Source: Candidatus Saccharimonadota bacterium
Lineage (GTDB): Bacteria > Patescibacteriota > Saccharimonadia > Saccharimonadales > Saccharimonadaceae
Direction: 5' to 3'
Length of the DNA stretch: 42,774 bases
Assembly (NCBI GenBank): GCA_030530425.1
Contig: JAUMVA010000004.1
Location: 1-42,774, forward strand
Every line of letters starts with the position of its first letter. Position 1 is the stretch's first letter. Positions 29,060 to 36,038 of this stretch are shown piece by piece. Under the pieces are notes generated by a model. It was not told where the DNA came from and did not search any database. It worked only from the letters and a program-made list of their open reading frames with translations. The translations under genes were made by a program, and so were the position numbers.

Positions 29060-29767
29060 ATGACAAAAACGATCTTTCAACGTCGCAGGTTACTAGCACT
29101 GGCGATAATGCTAATAACGACGACTATCGCGTTATCGCAGTCTAGTTCTGAACAATGGCAAAAATATATTCAAGATTGGCGTGAATTTTTGGGCTACGAT
29201 CTAGGTCTAGCTAAAACTGAGACAAATCAAAATACAGTAGCACTATTAGAAAGTCTTGAGGTTAAAGGGCGCGCACCTAAAACGGGTTATTCTCGTGAAC
29301 AGTTTAGTGATGGCTGGGCAAGAATTGATGGCTGCGATATGCGCAATCGAATCTTACAACGTGATCTAGTTGATGTGAAAATTGATCAAAAATGTAATGT
29401 TGTGTCTGGTAAACTTAACGATCAATACACGGGAAAAACGATCAATTTTGAGCGCGGACAAGCGACTAGCTCAGCAGTTCAGATTGATCACATTGTAGCA
29501 GTTAGTGATGCTTGGCAAAAAGGTGCTCAGCAACTAACTTATGAACAACGTCACGCTTTTTATAATGATCCAGATAATTTAATCGCCTCAGACGGTCCAG
29601 CTAACCAGCAAAAAGGTGATAGTGATGCCGCTTCGTGGCTACCACCGAACAAATCTTTTCGTTGTCAATATGTAACGCGCCAAATCATCATCAAAGCCCG
29701 TTATCAATTATGGGTGACGGCAGCGGAAAAAGAGGCAATGGTGCGTGAGTTAAATAAATGCGTATGA
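29060..29767 (+). CDS. Secreted HNH (DUF1524-type) nuclease
   Basis: A probable extracellular nuclease. The 235 residues begin with an Arg-rich n-region and hydrophobic helix (about 4-26), then an extracytoplasmic HNH domain. That domain has QIDHIVAVSDAW (Asp143, His144), DPDNLIASDGPANQQKGD (Asn173, Lys185) and WLPP, typical of the DUF1524/GmrSD C-terminal family as seen in actinobacterial secreted nucleases. Four Cys (92, 112, 202, 234) could form two disulfides. In a host-dependent bacterium with little nucleotide synthesis it may release nucleotides from external DNA, or act as a toxin. The role is inferred; the domain call is strong. Confidence 0.88.
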   Translation: MTKTIFQRRRLLALAIMLITTTIALSQSSSEQWQKYIQDWREFLGYDLGLAKTETNQNTVALLESLEVKGRAPKTGYSREQFSDGWARIDGCDMRNRILQRDLVDVKIDQKCNVVSGKLNDQYTGKTINFERGQATSSAVQIDHIVAVSDAWQKGAQQLTYEQRHAFYNDPDNLIASDGPANQQKGDSDAASWLPPNKSFRCQYVTRQIIIKARYQLWVTAAEKEAMVRELNKCV

Positions 29768-29830
29768 CTTGATTATATAATTATTCTAGCGGGAACTGAT
29801 TTGCATGCACGCCTCAGGATAATATGGTGC

Positions 29831-29878
29831 TATATCAATTTACCAGGGCTTTTATGGTTAATGCTAAATTGAGATATA
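29831..29878 (+). repeat. Imperfect inverted repeat downstream of the nuclease gene
   Basis: TATATCAATTTA (29831-29842) can pair with TAAATTGAGATATA (29865-29878) over 12 bp with bulged bases in the second arm, closing a 22-base loop. No clear U tract follows. It may be a weak terminator or a structured 3' end. I see nothing else in 29768-29930. Confidence 0.35.
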
Positions 29879-29934
29879 AAAAATAATGTATTAACAAAAC
29901 TGATGAGTGATATAAAACGACCGAAGTTTTAATA

Positions 29935-29963
29935 TTGACAATTAAACATAAGTATGATATAAT
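29935..29963 (+). promoter_or_regulatory. Full-consensus orphan promoter
   Basis: TTGACA, a 17-base spacer and TATAAT, with TGA directly before the -10. It is the best promoter seen in the window. No gene on the plus strand follows: the next gene is trigger factor on the opposite strand. Confidence 0.75.
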
Positions 29964-29969
29964 GAAAAT

Positions 29970-30044
29970 ATTAGTTGATAATAAATCACTAAAAATATTT
30001 TTTGTTTCAAAAAATCGCCCTTAGTCGAAGAGCGATTTTTTCTT
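29970..30044 (+). ncRNA. Candidate small RNA of about 75 nt
   Basis: The consensus promoter predicts a start near 29970. Transcription would meet a strong hairpin-plus-T-run terminator ending near 30041-30044. The transcript contains a small 5' hairpin (TGAT with ATCA at 29976-29988), an A/U-rich middle and the terminator stem. A 20-codon frame from the ATG at 29962 would start inside the -10 box, so the RNA is probably noncoding. I recognise no known RNA family in it. Confidence 0.5.
30009..30041. terminator. Bidirectional terminator shared by the small RNA and trigger factor
   Basis: A ten-bp stem (AAAAAATCGC with GCGATTTTTT), extended inward by CTT/AAG, has A and T runs that work in both directions. 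Confidence 0.8.
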
Positions 30045-30058
30045 TGGGTTAATTTAAA

Positions 30059-31342
30059 TTATTTACTATTTAATTCAACAATTCGATCAATCGTTTTGTT
30101 GGTTAATAAATTATTGCGTAAGTCGCGCCAAACTAACGGATTTTCGAGTTGCTTTATAGCATCTTTATTGTTTGCATATTGCGTACGTAATTCGGTCAAT
30201 TTTTGATCAACTTCTTCTTCGGTAACATCAATTTTTTCTAATTTTGAGATCTCAGCAATTGCTAGGCCAGCTTTAACACGAATCTCAGCCGCTGGCTCGA
30301 GCTCGGTTTTTTGCCAATCTTCTTCGGTTTTGTTGATTGTTTCTAAATATTGCTCAAGATTCATGCCTTGGTAAGCTAGATTTTGTGTCAAATCATGTTT
30401 TAAGGAGTTAATTTGATCTTGGATTAAGACTTCTGGCAAGGCAGATTTGGTGTTTTTTGCAAGTTCGTCAACCAAATCATCACGAAACTTATTGTCAGCT
30501 TCTTCTTGTTTTTGAACAATGAGATTTTTGCGGATGTCGGCTTTAAAATCTGTTAGTTTTTCGAATTGACCAGTTTTTTTAGCTAAATCATCATTGATAT
30601 CTGGCAACTTGACTTCCAAGACTTTCTTCAGTTCGGTTGTAAAAACAACTGGTTTGCCAGCTAATTTTTTAGCATGATAATCTTTTGGAAACTTAAGTTT
30701 AAGATCAAATCGTTCACCAGCTTTTTTACCGACTACGCCGTCTTCAAATCCAGGAATAAACTGACCAGAACCAAGTTCGAGCGTAAAATCTTTAGCCGCA
30801 CCACCGTCAAACGGTTGATCGTCAATATAGCCAGTAAAATCAATAACTACTTTGTCGCCAAGTTTTGCCTCACGATCAACTAATTCTTCGTTAGCAAAGC
30901 CTTTTTGCAATCGTTCTAAAATGTCAGTTACGTCTTTATCAGTTACTTTAGGCTCAGTTTTTTTAACTTTTAAGCTTTTGTAATTTGGTAACTTAACTGG
31001 CGGTACAATGCTAATTACGGCAGTAAACTCCAATTCTTGTTCTGGCACAAATTTAGTAATATCAATACGTGGTTGATCCAGTGGATGAATATCTTCTTGC
31101 TCAAAGGCATCAACTAGAGCGTAATTAATCGCTAGCTCGATGATTCGATTTGACAACACTGACGGATCAAGTTGCTTTTTAGCAACGTTGGTTGGAACTT
31201 TGCCTTTACGAAAACCTTTAATGCTAACAGTTGGAGCTAATTCCTTCAGGGCTTTGACTTCAGCCGCGTCAAGTAAGCTTTTTTCAAGTTTAATTATTAA
31301 TTTAGTTTCAGTTTCTGATAATTGTTGCTTCTCTATATTCAT
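30059..31342 (-). CDS. tig: Trigger factor chaperone/prolyl isomerase
   Basis: A ribosome-bound chaperone that meets nascent chains at the exit tunnel. The 427 residues contain the ribosome-binding signature GFRKGKVP (residues 38-45), an FKBP-type isomerase domain (about 150-240, GDKVVIDFTGYIDDQPFDGG) and the helical C-terminal arm domain. The gene stands alone, with its -10 box placed for leaderless transcription. clpP, often beside tig in other bacteria, lies about 7 kb away here. Confidence 0.96.
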   Translation of the reverse strand: MNIEKQQLSETETKLIIKLEKSLLDAAEVKALKELAPTVSIKGFRKGKVPTNVAKKQLDPSVLSNRIIELAINYALVDAFEQEDIHPLDQPRIDITKFVPEQELEFTAVISIVPPVKLPNYKSLKVKKTEPKVTDKDVTDILERLQKGFANEELVDREAKLGDKVVIDFTGYIDDQPFDGGAAKDFTLELGSGQFIPGFEDGVVGKKAGERFDLKLKFPKDYHAKKLAGKPVVFTTELKKVLEVKLPDINDDLAKKTGQFEKLTDFKADIRKNLIVQKQEEADNKFRDDLVDELAKNTKSALPEVLIQDQINSLKHDLTQNLAYQGMNLEQYLETINKTEEDWQKTELEPAAEIRVKAGLAIAEISKLEKIDVTEEEVDQKLTELRTQYANNKDAIKQLENPLVWRDLRNNLLTNKTIDRIVELNSK

Positions 31343-31349
31343 GGTCGCT

Positions 31350-31358
31350 ATTATAGCA
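31350..31358 (-). promoter_or_regulatory. Extended -10 promoter at the tig start
   Basis: TGC-TATAAT on the minus strand, seven bases before the ATG at 31342. It predicts a leaderless transcript. Confidence 0.65.
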
Positions 31359-31477
31359 TTTTTTGGTGATTATTCCAACTTAAGTTCACTAGCGTGCAGC
31401 CAGAAATAAATGTATAAAATGCATTTAAACAATAAATCTTCAATTAACTGTTTCACATTGCTGGCGTTAGACTATTC

Positions 31478-31494
31478 GTTTTTATCATAAAAAC
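31478..31494. repeat. 17-bp perfect palindrome upstream of the surface protein gene
   Basis: GTTTTTAT and ATAAAAAC flank a single central C. It lies about 30 bases upstream of the surface protein -10 box, so an operator role is possible. It could equally be a short hairpin or chance in AT-rich DNA. Confidence 0.3.
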
Positions 31495-31524
31495 AGAAAA
31501 ACTATAGCCAAACTTAACCATAAC

Positions 31525-31533
31525 TGCTATAAT
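31525..31533 (+). promoter_or_regulatory. Extended -10 promoter of the surface protein gene
   Basis: TGC-TATAAT followed by a leader of about 28 bases carrying AAAGGGAAG just before the GTG start. This is a leadered message with a Shine-Dalgarno sequence. Confidence 0.65.
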
Positions 31534-31568
31534 TAACAAGTTAAAACTAAAACAAAGAAAGGGAAGAT

Positions 31569-34007
31569 GTGTTTCTACAAAAATTGAAGCATAAGTTTCG
31601 AGTGAAGATAACTCACGGCTTGCTGATTTTAGCATTGCTAATCAGTGGCGTGGGTGTATTTTTTACTCAAAACAGCGCATATGCGGAAGGATTAGCTCAT
31701 AACATTATTGTGAATGATACTCCATATGCGATTAACACCAACCCGAGTGGAACGGGGTGGAAAATTCAAGGAGGGGATTTGACCTTGAATAACTTCGATG
31801 GTCAGAGTATTGAGGTCGATGGCGCAATCCGAATTACTTTAAAGGGTAATAATAAGATTACGCAAAAAATTAAAGCCGATGGTGGCAAAGTGATTATCGC
31901 TGGAGATGGTACTTTGACCGTTGATCATCAGCAAAGGACTGACGTAGCAGCCTTATTCAAGAATGGTTTGCTTGTGGAATCGGGTAAGCTAGTGGTAACA
32001 AATGCTAACTATCAAGTTAATATTAAGGATTCTTACACTGCATTATCAGTGGACGGCGGTTTGGAGATCAACTCGGGTGCGACAGTTGAAACTAAAGTTG
32101 TAATTCCGAATAATAAAGGTAATTACCAAAAAGCGCTTTCATACTCTGGTTTATTAAAAGTTGCTGGTAGTCTAACTACTGAAGTTGTTTATAATACTAC
32201 TATTGCTGGTAATTTACATGCAATTCATGCTTTTGGTGATATGGAAGTTACAGCAACGGGTGCGATTAAGGCTAGCTCTCCAGATAAGGCAATAACCATG
32301 ACTCCGGGCAAACAATTTTTGCTAGCGGATGGTGTACGAATTGCTTCACCAAAAACTCATAGGGTGTCTGATAATAAGCAGACTATCGTGCCATATGTAC
32401 CAAATAGTCTCGAAATCAAACAAGCTCCAGAACCGACTTTTACTATCAGTAAAGATTCATCAATGATCAATGGCGATATTCAAATTAGCCCAACTCAAGC
32501 TCAGGAAGGTCAGGAAGTGCAAATTACTGCTCAACCGCAACCTGGCTATAAGCTGAAGACCTTGTCGTATCTACCGGATATGCCAAATGCACTTGAGGAA
32601 ACAATCAACGGTGACAAGTTTAATATGCCACGCAGTGATGTTAAAGTAAAAGCTGAATTTAAAAAAGAAGAATATACTGTAACGGTTGGCGTCGAAGGTG
32701 CAGTACTTGGTGGTATTGTTGTGACCCCAGTCAAGCCAAAATACGACTATAATGAGCCGATAAAAATTGAAATCGCGGCCGACCCACATCACGTGATTAA
32801 ATCACTCAAAAAAAATGGTCAAACTATTGCCGAAGCGGTTGGTAAAGAAAACCATACTGTTGATGCTAATGTGACTGAAAATCTCGATTATAAAGTTGAG
32901 TTTGAGTCAGCTCCAACAGTTCAATATCAGCTGACTGTCAACTGTGGTGTAGGCGGAACTTGCACTCCAAATGGTGTTTCACAGTATAATGCGGGCGCAG
33001 TGGTAACAATAACTCTGACGCCAGAAACTGGCAAGCGTGTTAAAACCGTCACTGGCGCAACTAAAGTTAATGATACGACTTATACGGTGGTGATGAATTC
33101 AGCGAAAACTGTTGCAGTGGAATTTGAGCTAATTTCAACTCCGCCGACGACTTATAATATCACCAAAGGGGCGATGACACATGGTGATATAACACTCAGC
33201 AAAACCCAAGCTGCTAAAGACGAAGAAATTACGATTGCACCTCAACCAGCTCTAGGTTATAAGTTGAAAAAACTAACTTACACGCCAGTTGGTGAAAGTG
33301 CGGTGGATATCACCAGTACTTTGAAATTCACTATGCCAGAGAAGGCTGTCGAGGTTAATGCTGAGTTTGAGCCACGAACTTTTACCTTGACGATTAACTG
33401 TGGTGCTGGTGGTGCTTGTACACCATCAGCAACTGGTCCGCATACTTACGGTACCGAAGTGACGATCACTTTAACTCCTGAAGCTGACAAAAAAGTTAAA
33501 AACGTTACTGGTGCTACCAAAATTACTGATACAACCTATAAAGTAACTATGGATTCAGATAAGACTGTTGCGGTAGAATTTGAGAATAAAACCTCGACTC
33601 CACTTTCACCAGTTCCAGGGATTAAAGTTAATAAAACTATAATTGATCAAGACCAAGAAATTACCGTTTCGGTAGAGAATTTGACTACTTATGAAGGTCA
33701 AGAGCTAGATGTCTGGCTACAATCTAACCCGAGATTAGTCGGCAAAATGACGGTTTTGGCGGGCAAAGCAAGCTTGAAGTTCAAAATTCCTTGTGATGTG
33801 ACTGCTGGCGCGCATACTATTTATGTCAAATCCGGCAATACTAACGTACTATCACGAGGTATTACGGTTTCGGCTGGTAGAACTTGCTCTCGATTTGGTG
33901 CTCCAAATACTGGCTATCGCCCAGCTCAAATATCAGCAGTGGCTATCATCGCTGGTTGTTTAGCTAGTTTAACTGGCGTAGTTATTTTTATTAAAAAACG
34001 CGCTTAA
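31569..34007 (+). CDS. Large repeat-containing surface protein with PNTG sorting-like tail
   Basis: A probable adhesin or wall-attached protein. The 812 residues start at GTG with a good ribosome binding site. They have a signal peptide (about 1-38, ending SAYA), then a beta-strand-rich region with carbohydrate-dockerin or pectate-lyase-like feel (about 40-270). Alternating Ig-like InlB-B/bacterial-repeat units follow (about 280-680). Two units share YNI/TIS...GDI...GYKLK, and two others share NCGxGGxCTP with a Cys pair each. The tail has APNTG (778-782), a hydrophobic helix and KKRA, resembling an LPxTG sorting signal with Leu replaced. No sortase is encoded in the window. Confidence 0.82.
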   Translation: MFLQKLKHKFRVKITHGLLILALLISGVGVFFTQNSAYAEGLAHNIIVNDTPYAINTNPSGTGWKIQGGDLTLNNFDGQSIEVDGAIRITLKGNNKITQKIKADGGKVIIAGDGTLTVDHQQRTDVAALFKNGLLVESGKLVVTNANYQVNIKDSYTALSVDGGLEINSGATVETKVVIPNNKGNYQKALSYSGLLKVAGSLTTEVVYNTTIAGNLHAIHAFGDMEVTATGAIKASSPDKAITMTPGKQFLLADGVRIASPKTHRVSDNKQTIVPYVPNSLEIKQAPEPTFTISKDSSMINGDIQISPTQAQEGQEVQITAQPQPGYKLKTLSYLPDMPNALEETINGDKFNMPRSDVKVKAEFKKEEYTVTVGVEGAVLGGIVVTPVKPKYDYNEPIKIEIAADPHHVIKSLKKNGQTIAEAVGKENHTVDANVTENLDYKVEFESAPTVQYQLTVNCGVGGTCTPNGVSQYNAGAVVTITLTPETGKRVKTVTGATKVNDTTYTVVMNSAKTVAVEFELISTPPTTYNITKGAMTHGDITLSKTQAAKDEEITIAPQPALGYKLKKLTYTPVGESAVDITSTLKFTMPEKAVEVNAEFEPRTFTLTINCGAGGACTPSATGPHTYGTEVTITLTPEADKKVKNVTGATKITDTTYKVTMDSDKTVAVEFENKTSTPLSPVPGIKVNKTIIDQDQEITVSVENLTTYEGQELDVWLQSNPRLVGKMTVLAGKASLKFKIPCDVTAGAHTIYVKSGNTNVLSRGITVSAGRTCSRFGAPNTGYRPAQISAVAIIAGCLASLTGVVIFIKKRA

Positions 34008-34034
34008 AACGTTGCTTTTCAGCCAAAAGTCAGA

Positions 34035-34065
34035 AAACCCACCCTGTTGTATTCAGGGTGGGTTT
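34035..34065 (+). terminator. Rho-independent terminator of the surface protein gene
   Basis: A perfect 12-bp G/C-rich stem (AAACCCACCCTG with CAGGGTGGGTTT) with a seven-base loop, flanked by A and T runs. It may also stop hisS transcription, whose stop codon is about 115 bases away. Confidence 0.85.
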
Positions 34066-34181
34066 GTTATTTGTGTAATGCTGTTATTAGAAAAATAGGT
34101 AGAATATATTATAAACTTAAGAAACTATAATAAGCTTCTTTGTTCTCGCCAGAGCTGATTATTAAAATGCTTTAATGTTGA

Positions 34182-35465
34182 CTATTTTAAAGTTTTGATT
34201 AAGTCTTCGATGGTGAGTTCGGCAGACCGATTAGTTTTAATGTTTTTGAGGCTATATCGCCCAGTGGAAACTTCTCGCTCGCCAACGATAATTATGCCTG
34301 ACAGGGCTTTTTTGTCAGCTGATTTGATTTTTTTGGCCAATTTACGGTCAGTAAAGTCGGTTTCAATATTAATGCCGGCTTGGCGTAATTTTTGTGCTAA
34401 ATCAAGGGCAGCTATTTCCTGATGATCGAGCGATAGAATAATGTATTGAGTTAATGGTTTATATTCTGGAATAAGATTATGTGATTTAATAAACTCCAAA
34501 CAAGTCGAAGCACCAGGTGCCACGCCAACTGCCGAAATCGGTTCGGTGCCAAACATCCCAACTAGACCGTCGTAGCGTCCACCACCGAATAATGAGCGAT
34601 TATTATCCGGATCTGTGTCAAAAATCTCGAACACAGTTCCAGTGTAATAGTCTAATCCCCGCATCAATAACAGATCAAATTGAGCATTGGTGACTCCTTG
34701 AGCTTGCAAAATTGTCAAAATTTGTTGAATATTTTGATAGTATGGAGTTTGCTTTAGTTCGGTTGGTAATTTATCAAAATCAGAATTATTCAGCAGTTCA
34801 GTCAATTTAGTGACAGCCTCTTGACTGCTGTTTAATAGTTCAGCTAGTTTTTGCTCAAAAGTTTCCGACAGCAGCTTATCTTTTTGATCAAGCAATTTGA
34901 CTAGTTGATAACTTGTTTCATCATCAAGTTTCAAATATTGTTTGGTCATTGCGTTGATTAAACGTCGGTCATTGATTCTGATTTTAAACATGCTTTGATT
35001 AGCACCAAAATTTATTAACACCTGCCAAGCGAACAATAAAATTTCAGTATCAGCAAAAATTGAATCATCACCAAACAGATCAGCGTTTAACTGCCAAAAC
35101 TCACGCTCGCGACCTTTTTGTGGTCGTTCATAGCGCATAAAATTGGCAATTGAATACATTCTAGCTGGATAGGCTAATTCTTGACGTCGAGCAGCAATCA
35201 TTCGACAAATTGTTGGTGTCATTTCTGGGCGAATAGCCACTTCTCGCTTACCTCGGTCAGTAAAAGCGTAGGTTTGTTGGTTGGCAAGTTCATCACCTGA
35301 TTTGGCACGATAAATTTCAATTGGTTCGAGCAAGGGTGCGCCATATTCTTGAAAACCAAAACTTTGAGCCGTTTTGTGCCAATTGTTAAAAATTACATTT
35401 TGTAAAAACTTATCTTCTGGGTATAAATCACGGGTACCTTTATAGCTTTGGTTAGATAATTTCAT
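34182..35465 (-). CDS. hisS: Histidyl-tRNA synthetase
   Basis: A class II synthetase for tRNA-His. The 427 residues have GTRDLYPED near the N-terminus, motif 2 (RYERPQKGREREFWQLNADLFG) and the HisA motif LLMRGLDYYTGTVFEIF. Motif 3 is SLFGGGRYDGLVGMFG, and an anticodon-binding domain completes the C-terminus. AGGAA precedes the ATG, which overlaps the upstream gene's TGA by four bases (ATGA). Confidence 0.96.
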   Translation of the reverse strand: MKLSNQSYKGTRDLYPEDKFLQNVIFNNWHKTAQSFGFQEYGAPLLEPIEIYRAKSGDELANQQTYAFTDRGKREVAIRPEMTPTICRMIAARRQELAYPARMYSIANFMRYERPQKGREREFWQLNADLFGDDSIFADTEILLFAWQVLINFGANQSMFKIRINDRRLINAMTKQYLKLDDETSYQLVKLLDQKDKLLSETFEQKLAELLNSSQEAVTKLTELLNNSDFDKLPTELKQTPYYQNIQQILTILQAQGVTNAQFDLLLMRGLDYYTGTVFEIFDTDPDNNRSLFGGGRYDGLVGMFGTEPISAVGVAPGASTCLEFIKSHNLIPEYKPLTQYIILSLDHQEIAALDLAQKLRQAGINIETDFTDRKLAKKIKSADKKALSGIIIVGEREVSTGRYSLKNIKTNRSAELTIEDLIKTLK

Positions 35466-35716
35466 AAAATTTCCTGCTTGTTAGTTTCTGTCTTGTGGTT
35501 AGATTTGTGTCGTCGTTCCATGAATTTTAGAGTAATGAAACATATAATGTCAATAAAAGTGATAATTCCCAAGAAAATGAAATTTGGTTTATCAAAACCA
35601 TACTCTGTTTGCGGAATAATAAATGAACTGGCTGCAGTAATAAAAACTACTGCACTTAGAATGATAATAAAATACTCTAAAGTTTTTTGATTTAGAAAAG
35701 GTTTTTTATGCGTCAT
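35462..35716 (-). CDS. Small two-helix membrane protein
   Basis: Function not recognised. The 84 residues hold two hydrophobic helices (about 14-34 and 44-64), a short acidic loop between them and a Lys/His/Asn-rich tail. ATGA overlap with hisS makes co-transcription and translational coupling likely. A TGC-TATAAT box lies ten bases before the start ATG. It could simply supply the leader for hisS expression. Confidence 0.65.
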   Translation of the reverse strand: MTHKKPFLNQKTLEYFIIILSAVVFITAASSFIIPQTEYGFDKPNFIFLGIITFIDIICFITLKFMERRHKSNHKTETNKQEIL

Positions 35717-35726
35717 AACTGATTGT

Positions 35727-35735
35727 ATTATAGCA
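35727..35735 (-). promoter_or_regulatory. Extended -10 promoter of the small membrane protein-hisS unit
   Basis: TGC-TATAAT on the minus strand, ten bases before the ATG at 35716. The predicted leader is only a few bases long. Confidence 0.55.
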
Positions 35736-35815
35736 TAAGGTTGCTTAAACTAAAATAAATCTAGATAATGTGATGACTTAAATATAGTATTTAGCTGTAT
35801 TATAAAACAAAAAAC

Positions 35816-35832
35816 CACGATCATTGATCGCG
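35816..35832 (-). terminator. Terminator of tRNA-Leu
   Basis: On the minus strand a seven-bp stem (CGCGATC with GATCGTG, one G-U pair) with a three-base loop is followed by GTTTTTT. It lies 15 bases past the tRNA 3' end. I see nothing else in 35736-35807. Confidence 0.65.
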
Positions 35833-35847
35833 ATTTAACTACATACG

Positions 35848-35932
35848 TGGTGCCGCGGAAAAGACTCGAACTTTCACATCTTGCGATACTAGCTCCTAAG
35901 GCTAGCGTGTCTACCAATTCCACCACCGCGGC
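35848..35932 (-). tRNA. tRNA-Leu (anticodon UAG)
   Basis: A class II tRNA read on the minus strand. The acceptor stem is GCCGCGG/CCGCGGC, and the D-arm contains TGGTAGACA. The anticodon stem is CTAGC/GCTAG with loop CTTAGGA, giving anticodon UAG, which reads CUA and other CUN codons. A long variable arm typical of tRNA-Leu is present, and the T loop is TTCGAGT. The discriminator is A73, and the CCA end is encoded. The gene has its own promoter and terminator. Confidence 0.95.
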
Positions 35933-35946
35933 AAAATTGTGTTCTT

Positions 35947-35975
35947 ATTATATCAAAAATCTATGGAAATGCCAA
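35947..35975 (-). promoter_or_regulatory. Promoter of tRNA-Leu
   Basis: On the minus strand TTGGCA (35975-35970), a 17-base spacer and TATAAT (35952-35947) with TGA before it, ending 14 bases before the tRNA 5' end. It is one of only two promoters here with a recognisable -35 box. Confidence 0.75.
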
Positions 35976-35976
35976 T

Positions 35977-36018
35977 AATTTATAGAATAATATTTGTAAA
36001 AACTTTATTCTATAAATT
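35977..36018. repeat. Perfect 14-bp inverted repeat in the FAD oxidase promoter region
   Basis: Arms 35977-35990 (AATTTATAGAATAA) and 36005-36018 are exact inverted copies separated by 14 bases. The right arm covers the -35 region of the FAD oxidase promoter, and the left arm abuts the tRNA -35 box. This is the position of an operator for a dimeric regulator; a hairpin in AT-rich DNA is the alternative. Confidence 0.5.
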
Positions 36019-36023
36019 GTTTA

Positions 36024-36032
36024 TGGTATTAT
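36024..36032 (+). promoter_or_regulatory. Extended -10 promoter at the FAD oxidase start
   Basis: TGG-TATTAT, six bases before the ATG at 36039. It predicts a leaderless transcript. Confidence 0.55.
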
Positions 36033-36038
36033 TAAAGT

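Noticed and set aside
29962-30024. Twenty-codon frame starting at the ATG inside the orphan promoter
   Set aside because: The ATG lies within the -10 box, so it would not be in the transcript; the noncoding reading is simpler.
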